In this document: one piece after another, positions 27,098 through 37,911 of the stretch
Position numbering within the stretch: position 1 is the first letter of the stretch
Layout of the letters: each line of letters starts with the position of its first letter
Source: Candidatus Endobugula sertula
GTDB lineage: Bacteria > Pseudomonadota > Gammaproteobacteria > Pseudomonadales > Cellvibrionaceae
Length of the DNA stretch: 43,337 bases
Assembly: GCA_001723645.1 (NCBI GenBank)
Contig: MDLC01000027.1
Location: forward strand, 1 to 43,337
Direction of reading: 5' to 3'
The notes under the pieces: generated by a model
The model's database searches: none
What the model saw: only the letters and a program-made list of their open reading frames with translations
What the model was told of the DNA's origin: nothing
Translations under genes and position numbers: made by a program

Positions 27098-28543
27098 CTA
27101 TGTGAGTATTAATATTTTTTTAATATTTTGCAACATGCGAAATTTCCATATCGCTATACAAGATAAAATCAATACCAGTGGAAGTTCAATTTTCCATTCT
27201 AAACCCCACTGGTAATCCGTTAAACAAACCACTACATAAGTCATCACAGAAAATACAAAAGGCTTGCTTGCAATACTTTTACAACCAAGCCTATAAGCAA
27301 TAATAAAGCGTGTCATTTGGATTATCATATGAGCAATTACGGCTGCCCAAACAGCCCCCATTGCTCCAAATAGATAAGTAAGTCCAACTATTAACCCTAT
27401 ACCAATAATTGTGGGGATTGCTTGTGTATACATCAATACTCGACTATGTTTATTTGCTATTAAATACTGTGTATACGGAATTCCAAATGAAATACTGTAT
27501 ATCAATAAATACCAAACTAATACAAATGGCGCGGACTCTACAAACTTTCCATGGGTAAGTATAGAAATAACATCATCACTAAATAAAGCAACAAAAACAC
27601 CTACCAAACAAAGACAGCCGTACCATAAAGAAAGAATATTAGTAAACTTCTTTTCATCTTGCTTTTTCGAATATATTTCTAAACTAATAGGTGAAACTGT
27701 GTTTTTAAATGACGTCGCAAACATTTTAAAAATGGACTGATACTGTTGCGAATGGCTATAAAATCCTAAAGTGCCTATATTAACCCAGTATTGAATTGCC
27801 AATTTGTCCACCATATTGCTTACCATTTCTGCAAATCCTCCAGGTATTGAGCGAAAACCATTTTTTGTTATTTCCCCAACCCATCTTTTACTAATTTTGA
27901 CACTCAAGTAGTTATAGACATAATAAATTTCACACAATAGAGACACAAAGTTTACTATCAAATAAGCAAAAAATAGTGACTCAACTCCCCATCCCATATA
28001 GGCCAAGCAAAATATTGTCACTATTGCTTGTATGATAATCTGAATAACTGATACCACCATATAAGATAGTGCATCTCGTTGTACTATCATTAAAAAGGAC
28101 ACGGTTGACCACAATAGGTTGAACCAAGTAGCTAGCAAAGCTACCAGAAAATAGTCTTTATAGTGAGCGGTTTCTCCCTCAAAAAATAAACCCATCACGG
28201 GTTCAATAATAACTATATATAAACCTATGAATATAGTCCTTAGTACAACCTCAAATAACAGAATATTAAACAACATAACGCCGCGTTGTTCTATTCCTAT
28301 CTGGTGATAATTACCTCCAATAACCCATTGTGCGCCTGAGCTTGCTAGTGCTTTCACAGGTAAGACAATCGCTGTAATCAAGGCAAACAAACCTATATCT
28401 TCAGGTTCCAAATAGTAAGTGATTATCGGCACCAAAAGTAAAATTGAAATTATTGACCGACTAACCGAAGGCAATAAATACAATACATAGTCAGCGTTCT
28501 TCAGTTTATTAAAGTAATCACTTGGTGAAGCAACAAAACGCAT
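27098..28543 (-). CDS. wzx: Wzx-type polysaccharide flippase
   Basis: A 481-residue membrane protein with about twelve to fourteen hydrophobic segments from about residue 22 to the end, separated by short basic loops, as in the MOP/PST exporter group. The loop GFRSIPGGFAEMVSNMVDKLAIQYW (about 229-253) holds the conserved pattern found before helix 7 in Wzx proteins. It would flip the undecaprenyl-linked repeat unit to the periplasm. Its ATG comes one base after the sulfotransferase stop. Together with the Wzy-like gene it defines the assembly route. Confidence 0.85.
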   Translation of the reverse strand: MRFVASPSDYFNKLKNADYVLYLLPSVSRSIISILLLVPIITYYLEPEDIGLFALITAIVLPVKALASSGAQWVIGGNYHQIGIEQRGVMLFNILLFEVVLRTIFIGLYIVIIEPVMGLFFEGETAHYKDYFLVALLATWFNLLWSTVSFLMIVQRDALSYMVVSVIQIIIQAIVTIFCLAYMGWGVESLFFAYLIVNFVSLLCEIYYVYNYLSVKISKRWVGEITKNGFRSIPGGFAEMVSNMVDKLAIQYWVNIGTLGFYSHSQQYQSIFKMFATSFKNTVSPISLEIYSKKQDEKKFTNILSLWYGCLCLVGVFVALFSDDVISILTHGKFVESAPFVLVWYLLIYSISFGIPYTQYLIANKHSRVLMYTQAIPTIIGIGLIVGLTYLFGAMGAVWAAVIAHMIIQMTRFIIAYRLGCKSIASKPFVFSVMTYVVVCLTDYQWGLEWKIELPLVLILSCIAIWKFRMLQNIKKILILT

Positions 28544-28544
28544 T

Positions 28545-29630
28545 TTAAAATATAGCCATACGCCGATAAATTAACCCTAACAATCCGCGACCAAAGAAAG
28601 ATACTGTACGCCAATTCTTAAACTCCGACTTTTCAAGCTTTACATACTGTAAAATCACTTTTTTCTTAGTCACTTCCGAAAAAAGCTCGTAATCTAGAGC
28701 CAATAACCACTTTTTCGTCTTATAAGAAATAAGATCTAATTCGCGTGGTGAAAGAACCTCTGTGTAGTCACACTTTTTCTGCAAATCAGAAACAACCTCA
28801 ACAGGAAACTTAACCCCTTTTTTACTTGGATTACTTCCCCATGTTTTCTTGTCCAAATCGTTAAAAATGGTTTGTACATTTGGTCTGGGTGGCGGAGTTA
28901 GATTAAATGCCTTTGCAATTCGTTGAATCTCTTGATTTGGATCTTTAACTAGATTTTCATACTTTACGATAATATGATTTGGGTTATTTTTCCTAGATTC
29001 AATAAACTCTGCATGTGGAACCCAGCGTTTATCAAGCATACAAGAAAGATAGTCATAACCAAGATAACTTTCAGGCAAATTTTTGTTTTCTACCAGAGAC
29101 CTTTTTTGTGAAGAACAAACATCTTTGGGGTGTCGAATAATATGTATAAATTTTATATTATCAAATATACGTTCATACTCCTCTATATAAGGGGTCTCTA
29201 TAGACTTAAATAAGTGATGTTGAAAGCTAACATCTGGCCTGATTTTTTGGGCTATTTTATTAAGGTACTCCGTCACAAACCCTTTAGCATCACACGAATG
29301 AAAAGTGTTAAAGAGATCATCAGTAGTTAACAAAGGCAACTCAGCAGGTGCACCAACAGCTTCTTTACTATGTCTATGAATTCCACGAAGGCTTGCATTG
29401 ATATAGCCTGACAAATGACTGAATGTTAGCTCTTTATCAAGATTCGTCAATTGATAATCAATACAATTTTGTTCCACAAAACGAGTAATGCGGCCTTTAC
29501 GACTTATGGAATCAAATGCCGTTAAAAACTTCTCCTCCACTGGGTGAACATAGGTATCCCCTAAACCATCAATAAGATGACTAATCAAAGAACTACCATT
29601 TCGCCCAGTTCCAAACACACCTATTAACAT
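28545..29630 (-). CDS. PAPS-dependent sulfotransferase family protein
   Basis: About 361 residues. The N-terminal GVFGTGRNGSSLISHLI is the 5'-phosphosulfate loop, and FIHIIRHPKDVCSSQKRSL (about residues 165-183) contains the Arg and Ser that bind the 3'-phosphate of PAPS. VKYENLVKDPNQEI is also typical. Such enzymes transfer sulfate to a sugar hydroxyl; here the polysaccharide or its lipid-linked precursor is the natural guess. The ATG at 29630 shares one base with the upstream stop (TGATG); the frame could extend two codons (TTG, CTG). PAPS synthesis genes are not in the window. Confidence 0.82.
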   Translation of the reverse strand: MLIGVFGTGRNGSSLISHLIDGLGDTYVHPVEEKFLTAFDSISRKGRITRFVEQNCIDYQLTNLDKELTFSHLSGYINASLRGIHRHSKEAVGAPAELPLLTTDDLFNTFHSCDAKGFVTEYLNKIAQKIRPDVSFQHHLFKSIETPYIEEYERIFDNIKFIHIIRHPKDVCSSQKRSLVENKNLPESYLGYDYLSCMLDKRWVPHAEFIESRKNNPNHIIVKYENLVKDPNQEIQRIAKAFNLTPPPRPNVQTIFNDLDKKTWGSNPSKKGVKFPVEVVSDLQKKCDYTEVLSPRELDLISYKTKKWLLALDYELFSEVTKKKVILQYVKLEKSEFKNWRTVSFFGRGLLGLIYRRMAIF

Positions 29631-30961
29631 CAGCAATCACCATTACTTTTATATTCATTTACACATTTATTTATTTGGACTAACATCTTTGGCACTACTT
29701 TCGAAGACATATAATACTCTTGAAAAGTGTTATACCCTCCACGCCCAATTTTTTCACCAAGAGCAGGGGTATCAACAACTTGTTTAATCAAAGCAACAAT
29801 GTCATCGGCCGTTTCACCTAATAGGATATTTTTACCGTGTTCTAGTTCAGGCATGGATAAAGCACTATTAGTATGAGCAATAACACAAGCACCTAAAGAC
29901 CAAGCTAGCAATATGCGGGTATTTCCTACAATAAAATCATCAACATTTGTTAACACTAAAAATGCAACAGAGTTATTAATTTCCTGATTGATGTCATCAA
30001 CCCAGCCATGCCGCACAATAGAGGGGTGATTCAAAACTTGTTCTACTTTAGTACCCGCTTTACCATGCCCATAGACATCTAAAACTATTTTTTCAATCCC
30101 TAGTTGTTGTTCTAATTTCGGTGCAACTTTAGTTGCTAAGTAATACAAGCCAAAAGTATTACCTGTGGCCCCTAGATTACCTACACTAGCTGCAATTTTT
30201 TTTGGACCAGCCTTACTACTTTCACCACCAAAAACAATTTTGCTTGATGTTTCTGGCCACATATTTTGTAGATATATTGAGTTAGGATGACCAGAGTCAC
30301 GGTAATACAGAGTATCTACCATAGAGTTATTTGATGTCACTTCACAATGGGCCATCATCTTAATATGTTGGATTTTACGCGCTTGATTCACTAATTTATG
30401 TACACGGTGTTTTATTCCACCACGGAAACCGTTCACTTGCATACCAAATAAATCAGGGTAATTCAGTTGCGCTTCGACAGGTTTATGATTTGGGTTTCCG
30501 TAGTATACAAATTTGGGAATATTGGGAACATCGTAACTTGCCGCTAGAGATTCCCAACTCCATATAGAAACAATAACATCAGATGCACATTGTTTTACAC
30601 GTTTATGTATTATTGGCCGGGCTTCTGTTCCAGGAAACAAACTGCTATTAATTTGCTGGCGTAACAGTGGCAAACTACGAAGCACTATACCAGTATATCC
30701 TAAGCGAGTTTTTCCGGTATCTATATCGCCTAAATATATAACAGGAAGAAAGCTAACGTTAACTTCTTGATCAAAGATATTCTTAACATACGTTTCACGC
30801 TCTTGGGTTTTTGTGGTGGTACCTTCCCGTATAATAACCTGAACATCTAATTCAACACCTTGCAAAGCCATCAGTCTGACTATTTCATAAGAAACAACCT
30901 CTATCGCTTCACCTTTTTCATAAGGTATTGCTGACAATAAGAGAAATACTTTCATAAACAT
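29630..30961 (-). CDS. glycosyltransferase, GT4-like
   Basis: A 443-residue GT-B type protein. The donor domain has AASVGNLGATGN (about 257-268), VLDVYGHGKAG, SIVRHGWVDD and NTRILLAWSLGACVIAHTNSALSMPELEHGKNILLG (about 345-380), in which an Asn-Thr-Arg replaces the usual first part of the EX7E region. It is preceded by a 50-base gap and there is no clear ribosome site; the start may be the ATG at 30961 or the one two codons later. It is expected to add one sugar to the repeat unit; donor unknown. Confidence 0.72.
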   Translation of the reverse strand: MFMKVFLLLSAIPYEKGEAIEVVSYEIVRLMALQGVELDVQVIIREGTTTKTQERETYVKNIFDQEVNVSFLPVIYLGDIDTGKTRLGYTGIVLRSLPLLRQQINSSLFPGTEARPIIHKRVKQCASDVIVSIWSWESLAASYDVPNIPKFVYYGNPNHKPVEAQLNYPDLFGMQVNGFRGGIKHRVHKLVNQARKIQHIKMMAHCEVTSNNSMVDTLYYRDSGHPNSIYLQNMWPETSSKIVFGGESSKAGPKKIAASVGNLGATGNTFGLYYLATKVAPKLEQQLGIEKIVLDVYGHGKAGTKVEQVLNHPSIVRHGWVDDINQEINNSVAFLVLTNVDDFIVGNTRILLAWSLGACVIAHTNSALSMPELEHGKNILLGETADDIVALIKQVVDTPALGEKIGRGGYNTFQEYYMSSKVVPKMLVQINKCVNEYKSNGDC

Positions 30962-31011
30962 TAATAAATAATTGCTATTGCGTTTATAAGAATGAAGAAA
31001 TAAATATTACG

Positions 31012-32037
31012 TCAACATAATTTAGTTAACGCTTGATGAACACGTACCCCGTCATCAAAACTGGGGAGTTCATCATCTAGGGTAGAACTAAGAACACTTT
31101 TAACAAATAGCGAAGCTAAAGCATGGGTAGGAGCTACTCTACTATCAATTTTTTTCCCTTTATTTTCTTTAAAGCGATTAAATGGAATAGAAGTCGACTC
31201 TTGTAGTGAGCGATTTAATACAAGAGAAACGTTTTCAACAGAAAAAGGAGGCTCATGTTTGAACTGAAGCCAACCTTGATCACCATAAGCTGTTATATTC
31301 ATACCTGTTGCAGAGGTTTGACAATTATTTATACTGATATTGACTGTTATATCGCTTGTCAATTGTAATATAACATCTACAGAATCCTCAGCACTGACTA
31401 CACAAGTCTTACCATTATGATCTTTTCTTTCCGGAATGATAATTTGACTGGAGCCTACTACATCAACTATTGATTCATTCGAGATCCACAATACTAAATC
31501 TAACAAATGTGTTAAAAAATTATTAATAACACCACCACCAGATTTTTTATCATGCTGCCAGGACCAAGGTCTATTAGGGTCTGCTCTACCTGCTGTATAC
31601 CATGTCATATTCATTCGATTTAAGCGGCCAATACTATTATCACGTATTTTCTGGCGTAACATATTAATAGCGGGCTCGAACCGAAACTGAAAGCCTACAG
31701 CACCAATAGTACAGGCATCTTTTACTAAAAGTAGGCTTTTCGAATCATCTAAACTAACACCAAATGGTTTTTCACAGAGAATGTGAATACCTTTTTGTAG
31801 TGCTTCTTCAACAATCTCCCTCTGAGAACAAGGAGGTACAACTACACTTAATGAATCAGGTTGTAATTCATCAAGCATTTGTCGCCAATCTGTATAGTAA
31901 ACCACATCGTTAGGTATTTGAGGATAATAGTTCGAGCTTCTAGCAGAAACCCCAACCACATCAACATCCTTAATGTTGGCAAAAGCTGGCAGATGAACAG
32001 AAACACCAAATCCAGCACCAATGATGGCATGCCTCAT
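31012..32037 (-). CDS. Gfo/Idh/MocA family oxidoreductase
   Basis: A 341-residue NAD(P)-dependent oxidoreductase. It has the Rossmann start HAIIGAGFGVSVHLPAF (3-19), VVVPPCSQREIVEEALQKGI and the family signature CEKPFGVSL (about 88-96). DPNRPWSWQHDKKSGGGVINNFLTHLLDL (about 153-181) has the conserved Lys/His pair of the active site. It is five bases after the C-methyltransferase gene, so it may reduce or oxidise the same keto-sugar. Related proteins include sugar 3-dehydrogenases and NDP-hexose ketoreductases; the exact reaction is unknown. Confidence 0.82.
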   Translation of the reverse strand: MRHAIIGAGFGVSVHLPAFANIKDVDVVGVSARSSNYYPQIPNDVVYYTDWRQMLDELQPDSLSVVVPPCSQREIVEEALQKGIHILCEKPFGVSLDDSKSLLLVKDACTIGAVGFQFRFEPAINMLRQKIRDNSIGRLNRMNMTWYTAGRADPNRPWSWQHDKKSGGGVINNFLTHLLDLVLWISNESIVDVVGSSQIIIPERKDHNGKTCVVSAEDSVDVILQLTSDITVNISINNCQTSATGMNITAYGDQGWLQFKHEPPFSVENVSLVLNRSLQESTSIPFNRFKENKGKKIDSRVAPTHALASLFVKSVLSSTLDDELPSFDDGVRVHQALTKLC

Positions 32038-32042
32038 TATTG

Positions 32043-33308
32043 TTATGGCTCCAGCACAGTTACCTCAGGCAAAGGTAATACAATTTTAGAACGCAACCCC
32101 TTAGCTCGAAGTTTTTCAACAATGGGCTCCCAATAATGCCATGATAACATAACGGCATAATCGGGCTGATTTTCAAACATTTGAGCTTCATCAACAATAG
32201 GAATATGCACTCCTGGAATACTCAAACCTAATTTCAAAGAAGTTGACTGCTCAGCGATGGTCGGCATTAATATCGGATCAATATTACAATAATTAAGCAA
32301 AGTACTCGCTCGACCAGGACTACCAATACCAACCACCGACTCAGCACGTGCATTGGCATCAACCACTAACTTTTGCAAATCTAGTTTTGACTTTTGCACT
32401 TTAGCTACAAATTCATCATAGATAGGCGCGTCATATAAACCCATACGCTCTTCATCCGCCAATAGATTTTGCACCGATTCTTTAACTGTATGTCCCTTAC
32501 CTTTCATTGCGTATACTCTGATAGAACCACCGTAATTTGAAATACGATCAACATCAACGACAGTAAAGTCATAATAATCAAATAATTTTATAATTGAACC
32601 GACTGAATAGTATTTCAAATGCTCGTGATAAATAGAGTCATACTGAACCGTTTCCAGCAAATCTACCAAATAATGTGATTCTGTCACAAACACGCCACCC
32701 TCTTCCAAGAGTACTTCTACCCCCTGAATAAGGCTGCCTAATTGGGCGACGTGAGCAAACATATTCGCCGCTGTCACGACAGATGCTTGGCCGTGTTCCT
32801 CAGCGATATCTTTAGCAAGTTCCTTAGTAAAAAAGGCTTGTTTGGTTTCTATGCCATTCTCATTGGCAATATCGGCAATATTGGTAGGTTCTACACCTAA
32901 AACCCGCATCCCAGCATCTTTAAAACCACTTAATAAAGTGCCATCATTAGATCCAATATCAATCGCTAAGGTATTTTTCTCTAAACCATATCTATCCATT
33001 ATAGTTGGTCCAGTAGAACGCAAATTACTCACGAGTGTTGATGTAATACCACTACGGTAGGGATACTCCGGAAAGAATAGTTCGGCAGGATCTACAGCGT
33101 AATCAATTTGAGCTAGACCACAATCCGTACAACGAACCATATTGAGTGGATAGGTACTTTCACTCTTTTTTAATTGCTCTGGCCATAAAAGGGAATCACA
33201 GGGTGGCTGATGTCCCAAATGGATTATGGGCAATAGGTTTTTTGAAGCACATATTTGACATTGCTCAATATGGCCAGGTAACAAATCATGATTAGGCTTT
33301 TCACTCAT
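32043..33308 (-). CDS. NDP-4-keto-6-deoxysugar C-methyltransferase family protein
   Basis: A 421-residue three-part protein like TylCIII and TcaB9. It has an N-terminal zinc-binding domain with C17, C20, C60 and C63 (CQIC and CTDCG), a SAM-binding domain with AIDIGSNDGTLLSGF (about 114-128), and the active-site stretch YDSIYHEHLKYYS (about 223-235). The C-terminal domain has VVGIGSPGRASTLLNYC (about 327-343). Known members add a methyl to C3 of an NDP-4-keto-6-deoxyhexose, giving branched sugars. Candidate substrates here are the keto-intermediates of RfbG (CDP) or Gmd (GDP). Gene order with the Gfo/Idh/MocA oxidoreductase suggests methylation then keto reduction. Confidence 0.85.
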   Translation of the reverse strand: MSEKPNHDLLPGHIEQCQICASKNLLPIIHLGHQPPCDSLLWPEQLKKSESTYPLNMVRCTDCGLAQIDYAVDPAELFFPEYPYRSGITSTLVSNLRSTGPTIMDRYGLEKNTLAIDIGSNDGTLLSGFKDAGMRVLGVEPTNIADIANENGIETKQAFFTKELAKDIAEEHGQASVVTAANMFAHVAQLGSLIQGVEVLLEEGGVFVTESHYLVDLLETVQYDSIYHEHLKYYSVGSIIKLFDYYDFTVVDVDRISNYGGSIRVYAMKGKGHTVKESVQNLLADEERMGLYDAPIYDEFVAKVQKSKLDLQKLVVDANARAESVVGIGSPGRASTLLNYCNIDPILMPTIAEQSTSLKLGLSIPGVHIPIVDEAQMFENQPDYAVMLSWHYWEPIVEKLRAKGLRSKIVLPLPEVTVLEP

Positions 33309-33433
33309 AATTCCAAGTAATCCTCTATAAAAAATAATTATTTAGCTGTACAACAAACATCATTGTTTTTTATCCACACCAGCTTTGAAAACGTTTTTCT
33401 TATCCAAACGTTAGCAAGCTGACATGTCAATAA

Positions 33434-34402
33434 TTAACTCCGTAGCTTATTTTCGTTATTTACAAACCACTCATAGGTAACTGCCAACCCTTCTGATAAA
33501 TTATATTTTGGAGTCCACCCCATGTTCCGTAACTTTGTCGAATCCAATAATTTCCTTGGTGTTCCCTCTGGCATGTCAGTATCGTAGTTTATTTCACCGT
33601 CAAAGCCGACAACCTCACATACTAAAGAGGCCAATTCCCTGATGGAGATATCCTCTCCAAATCCCACATTGATATGTGACCCCATGGCTGTTGTGTGTTG
33701 AGAATATACTTCGTCATCAATTCCCATGATGAACATACAAGCATCAGCCATATCATCTACATGTAATAATTCCCGTTGCACATTACCACTACCCCATACT
33801 TGGATAGATTTTTTATTAGTGACTTTTGCTTCATGGGCTTTACGTATTAACGCAGGTACCACATGACTTGTTTGTAAATTAAAATTATCCCCTTGCCCAT
33901 AGAGGTTCGTTGGCATAACTGATCTGTAACTAGTACCAAATTGGCGATTGTAGGACTCACACATTTTTATCCCGGCAATTTTTGCTATTGCATAAGCTTC
34001 ATTCGTAGGCTCCAATAAACCGGACAGCAAATATTCTTCTTTAATAGGCTGTGGTGCCATTTGTGGGTAAATACAAGAACTTCCTAAAAACAATAACTTT
34101 TTGATACCTGACATATAAGCAGAATGAATGGCATTACACTGTATTAAAAGGTTTTGATAAATAAAATCCGCAGGGTATGTATCATTTGCAATGATACCTC
34201 CAACTTTTGCTGCTGCTAAGATAACATTGTCTGGCCGTTCTTCATCAAAAAAACGTTTTACCGCGTCCGCATCCAATAAATCAAGTTCAGATCTTTCTTT
34301 TACAATAATATTAGTGTAACCTGCCGCTTGTAACCAACGTATTAAGGCTGATCCAACAAGCCCTCGGTGTCCAGCAACATATATTCGATCATTAACATTC
34401 AT
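33434..34402 (-). CDS. fcl: GDP-L-fucose synthase
   Basis: A 322-residue SDR epimerase-reductase. It has [12 protein letters not shown] (8-19), the catalytic region [17 protein letters not shown] (about 106-122), YAIAKIAG (about 136-143) and [11 protein letters not shown], all matching Fcl. It converts GDP-4-keto-6-deoxymannose to GDP-L-fucose, following Gmd encoded just upstream. The 121-base gap to gmd and the 125-base gap downstream are larger than elsewhere; the downstream gap contains a weak seven-base inverted repeat (33390-33412) without a T run. Confidence 0.95.
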   Translation of the reverse strand: MNVNDRIYVAGHRGLVGSALIRWLQAAGYTNIIVKERSELDLLDADAVKRFFDEERPDNVILAAAKVGGIIANDTYPADFIYQNLLIQCNAIHSAYMSGIKKLLFLGSSCIYPQMAPQPIKEEYLLSGLLEPTNEAYAIAKIAGIKMCESYNRQFGTSYRSVMPTNLYGQGDNFNLQTSHVVPALIRKAHEAKVTNKKSIQVWGSGNVQRELLHVDDMADACMFIMGIDDEVYSQHTTAMGSHINVGFGEDISIRELASLVCEVVGFDGEINYDTDMPEGTPRKLLDSTKLRNMGWTPKYNLSEGLAVTYEWFVNNENKLRS

Positions 34403-34523
34403 AAATTTTATTTACTAATTCTTCCTGTTACTAAAAAGTATCAGCTGAACTTAAGGTAAGCTACCTAAAATCAACACTATACCCATTAAATCCAACATTA
34501 TGTTTAGTCATAAGGTACTGGCT

Positions 34524-35594
34524 TTAACTGACTCCATTTTTGACTAAGATATCCATCTTAGCTGACTTCAAATCAGATTCCACCATCTCATGCACTAATT
34601 CTTCAAACGAAGTTTTTGGAACCCAACCCAACTTTTCTTTTGCCTTTGCCGGATCGCCAAGCAAAGTGTCTACTTCTGTAGGTCTAAAATAACGTTCATC
34701 AACAGCGACTATTGTTTTCCCTGTCTCTGAATGAATACCCTTTTCATCAACTCCTTGCCCTTCCCAATGTACGGGTATATCTAAATAACTCGCAGCATGA
34801 TTGACAAACTCCCTCACACTATACTGTTTGCCCGTTGCAATAACAAAATCTTTAGGCTGGTCTTGTTGTAACATAAGCCATTGCATCTCAACATAATCTC
34901 GGGCGTGCCCCCAATCTCTTAAGGCATCCATGTTCCCAAGGTAAAGGCAGTCCTGCAAACCAAGTTTAATCCGAGCCAGTGCTTGAGTAATCTTACGCGT
35001 CACAAAAGTTTCTCCGCGTATTGGTGACTCGTGATTAAATAAAATCCCATTACATGCGTAAATACCGTAGGCTTCACGGTAATTCACCGTAATCCAGTAA
35101 GCGTACATTTTCGCAACTGCATAAGGTGAACGTGGATAAAAAGGTGTTGTTTCTCTCTGAGGGGTCTCTTGAACTTTACCGTAAAGCTCAGACGTTGATG
35201 CTTGATAAAAACGCGCTTTCTCTGCAAGTCCAAGTATTCTGATGGCTTCTAACAATCTTAAAGTACCTAAGGCATCTGAGTTAGCAGTGTATTCCGGTTC
35301 TTCAAATGAAACGGCCACATGAGATTGTGCTGCCAAGTTGTAGATTTCGTCAGGGCGTACCTGCTGAATAATATGAATTAAACTACTAGAGTCAGTCATA
35401 TCTCCATGGTGCAATATAAAATTGCGCTGATGCTCATGAGGATCTTGATAAAGATGATCAATACGGTCTGTATTGATTAATGATGTGCGCCGTTTAATTC
35501 CATGAACTTCATAACCCTTACCCAGTAGAAACTCCGCAAGATATGCTCCATCCTGACCAGTAATCCCTGTAATTAATGCCTTTTTTTTCATCAT
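34524..35594 (-). CDS. gmd: GDP-mannose 4,6-dehydratase
   Basis: About 356 residues. It has [19 protein letters not shown] near the N-terminus, [20 protein letters not shown] with the catalytic Thr/Glu region, and [11 protein letters not shown] with the catalytic Tyr-Lys. It makes GDP-4-keto-6-deoxymannose, the precursor for Fcl. The frame is open to 35666 and overlaps the preceding gene, but the family N-terminus begins at the paired ATGs 35594/35591, so I start there; the extra 24 residues upstream do not belong to the family. Confidence 0.95.
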   Translation of the reverse strand: MMKKKALITGITGQDGAYLAEFLLGKGYEVHGIKRRTSLINTDRIDHLYQDPHEHQRNFILHHGDMTDSSSLIHIIQQVRPDEIYNLAAQSHVAVSFEEPEYTANSDALGTLRLLEAIRILGLAEKARFYQASTSELYGKVQETPQRETTPFYPRSPYAVAKMYAYWITVNYREAYGIYACNGILFNHESPIRGETFVTRKITQALARIKLGLQDCLYLGNMDALRDWGHARDYVEMQWLMLQQDQPKDFVIATGKQYSVREFVNHAASYLDIPVHWEGQGVDEKGIHSETGKTIVAVDERYFRPTEVDTLLGDPAKAKEKLGWVPKTSFEELVHEMVESDLKSAKMDILVKNGVS

Positions 35595-35631
35595 GATACC
35601 ATCATCACTTCTATTCTTTATAAGATCGTGT

Positions 35632-37773
35632 TTAGCTCTGAATTTGCTTTTCAACTTCCAGCGCAATACGTGTCGCTTGAACCTGCTGCCACAGTGGAAT
35701 CGGCCAACTCCCTCCAGTTAACAAAGCATCAGCAAACTCTACCATCTCCTGTTTATGTCCTTTATCCACATATTTCGCTTTCATTTTAGTTGGCTTCTTT
35801 GAACTAAATATTTCTAATGTTTTATAATCATCAAGCTCAATAACTTTACCGTCGACATAAATTTCCATCTGCTCTTTTGGATAACTATGACTACCTAAAG
35901 CTGAATAGGTTAAGTTTGCCAAAGATCCATCACTAAAACTCAACATTACCATAAAGTTATCATTCATTAAGTACGATTTGGTTTGTGGCCTCACCGCTAA
36001 AACTTCAATTTTTACCACTTTTTCATCCACTAAATAGGTAAAGAGATCGTATATATGGCATGCTTCTCCTAAATTACGACCACCGCCCTCTTCACCATGC
36101 ACCCAATTATCGAGAGGAATGTAACCAGCATTCATTCGATAATTAATCATCATAGAATCATTTCTATTTGAAACAATCTCTTTTACTTTTTTCATGTAAG
36201 GAGAAAATCGGCGATTAAACCCTGTCAATAAAATAGGGCCATCTGGGTTGTTATCGTAAAAAGCTTTAATCGCGTCTAGTTCACTTTCTTTAAGTGTTAA
36301 CGGCTTTTCTACCACCACATGCTTATTAGATGTTAACGCCTCTAATACCAGAGAACCATGTTGGCGATGGCGAGTAGCAATTAATACTGCATCAACATCA
36401 GGATCAGTAAGTACTTTATTAATATCTGTTGTTGCATAAGCCGCACCAAATTGATCAGCAACCGCTTTAGTATGATGACCAGTTCGCCCAACGATGGCTT
36501 GAAGCTGATAACGGCTTTGAGAAGATTCTATATTAGGAAGATGTACTCCTTTAGAAAAGCTGCCCGCACCGATTATCGCAATGCCAATACGCTCCTTTTT
36601 CAGTGTATTTGTCAAAACTGTACCAACAGTGCTTTCAAGAATATCCTCTAACGGGCGTTGTGGATATTCTAAAAGTACCATCAAATGATTGATAGCACCT
36701 GACTTTAACTCTTCGTAAGTAGATTCGGCTGCGTCTAACGGAGAGATTTGAGATATTAATGGTTCGACATTAACACGCTTCATTGATAGTAAACGTAAAT
36801 ACTCTTCCATATTGCGATTTTCAGTCCAGCGAACATAAGCCAAAGGATAATCAATACCACCCTCTTCATAAGTAGGGTCATATCTGCCTGGTCCATAAGA
36901 GGTTGAGACAAAAAAATCCAATTCTTTTTTATAAATGTCAGCCCGATTTATTTTTAAACCTACATCACCAACAAGAACAACACGCCCTTTCTTGCGACAT
37001 GCTTGGAAGGCTTGAGAAAGAATATCATCCGAACGTGATGCAGCGGTTACAATCACCCCATCAGCACCATAACCATCCGTTACTTTTTTACAGAAAGTCG
37101 ATGGATCACTCTCACTAGCCACAAAAGCAACATCAGCACCCATCTTTCTTGCCAATTCGACCCTGGCCGAGTCTAAATCTGTCGCGATGACTCTACAGCC
37201 ATTTGCATTCAAAAGCTGTACTGTTAACTGGCCGAGAACACCCAACCCAAAAACGACTATACTCTCTCCTAATTCAGGCTTACACCTTCTAATACCTTGA
37301 AGAGCTATAGCGCCTAACGTGACTGTACTAGCAGCAGAAAACTCTACCTGCGTAGGAACCCTAGCCACCAAGTTACGAGGAACTCTAATAACCTCGGCAT
37401 GATGAGCACACTCAGCGCCTGCACAAGCCACCCTGTCCCCTGGAGCAATATCGCTAATTCCCTCCCCCACTTCAAGAACAATCCCTGTTGCCGAATAACC
37501 AATGGCAGTAGCCGATGTCAGCTTCGTCTTAACCATCCGCTGAATACGCTGAACACCTTGTTCAGAAACCATATTCATAACACGTTTTACTTCTTCTGGA
37601 TGCTTTAATGCTTTTTGCCAAATTGCTTCTCCACTAGACCTGACACCACTAATTTCAGTACCGAGGGAGACACAAGAATAGCTTACATGTACCAGTATTG
37701 TTCCTGGTTCTACTTGAGGTGCAGGGACGTTTTGTATTGTTGCACACCCGGATTTAACCATTACCTGCTTCAT
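35632..37773 (-). CDS. bi-domain oxidoreductase: zinc-type alcohol dehydrogenase fused to Gfo/Idh/MocA
   Basis: A 713-residue fusion. Residues 1 to about 365 are an MDR/alcohol-dehydrogenase domain: [36 protein letters not shown] (about 107-127) and the Rossmann segment [16 protein letters not shown]. Residues about 390-713 form a Gfo/Idh/MocA domain: [27 protein letters not shown] and [14 protein letters not shown]. Both halves look intact and have nucleotide-binding motifs. This architecture is known from EPS/O-antigen loci, but its reaction is not established; sequential oxidation and reduction on one sugar nucleotide is an idea only. It is the first gene after the ops leader, with a weak ribosome site. 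Confidence 0.85.
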   Translation of the reverse strand: MKQVMVKSGCATIQNVPAPQVEPGTILVHVSYSCVSLGTEISGVRSSGEAIWQKALKHPEEVKRVMNMVSEQGVQRIQRMVKTKLTSATAIGYSATGIVLEVGEGISDIAPGDRVACAGAECAHHAEVIRVPRNLVARVPTQVEFSAASTVTLGAIALQGIRRCKPELGESIVVFGLGVLGQLTVQLLNANGCRVIATDLDSARVELARKMGADVAFVASESDPSTFCKKVTDGYGADGVIVTAASRSDDILSQAFQACRKKGRVVLVGDVGLKINRADIYKKELDFFVSTSYGPGRYDPTYEEGGIDYPLAYVRWTENRNMEEYLRLLSMKRVNVEPLISQISPLDAAESTYEELKSGAINHLMVLLEYPQRPLEDILESTVGTVLTNTLKKERIGIAIIGAGSFSKGVHLPNIESSQSRYQLQAIVGRTGHHTKAVADQFGAAYATTDINKVLTDPDVDAVLIATRHRQHGSLVLEALTSNKHVVVEKPLTLKESELDAIKAFYDNNPDGPILLTGFNRRFSPYMKKVKEIVSNRNDSMMINYRMNAGYIPLDNWVHGEEGGGRNLGEACHIYDLFTYLVDEKVVKIEVLAVRPQTKSYLMNDNFMVMLSFSDGSLANLTYSALGSHSYPKEQMEIYVDGKVIELDDYKTLEIFSSKKPTKMKAKYVDKGHKQEMVEFADALLTGGSWPIPLWQQVQATRIALEVEKQIQS

Positions 37774-37911
37774 TTATTATCTTTTTATATACTCCATTTG
37801 GCTATACTGCAATAAAAGCAAAAGTACTTTCTCAGCGATTAGATACCGAGAGTGAAATTGTTATATAGTTAATTTAGCTTAGGCAATCATTAACACTTAA
37901 AACGATCAAAC

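Noticed and set aside
33390-33412. AACGTTT/AAACGTT inverted repeat between the C-methyltransferase and fcl as a terminator
   Set aside because: Short AT-rich stem with a nine-base loop and no T run on the minus strand; a terminator here would also cut a coherent operon.
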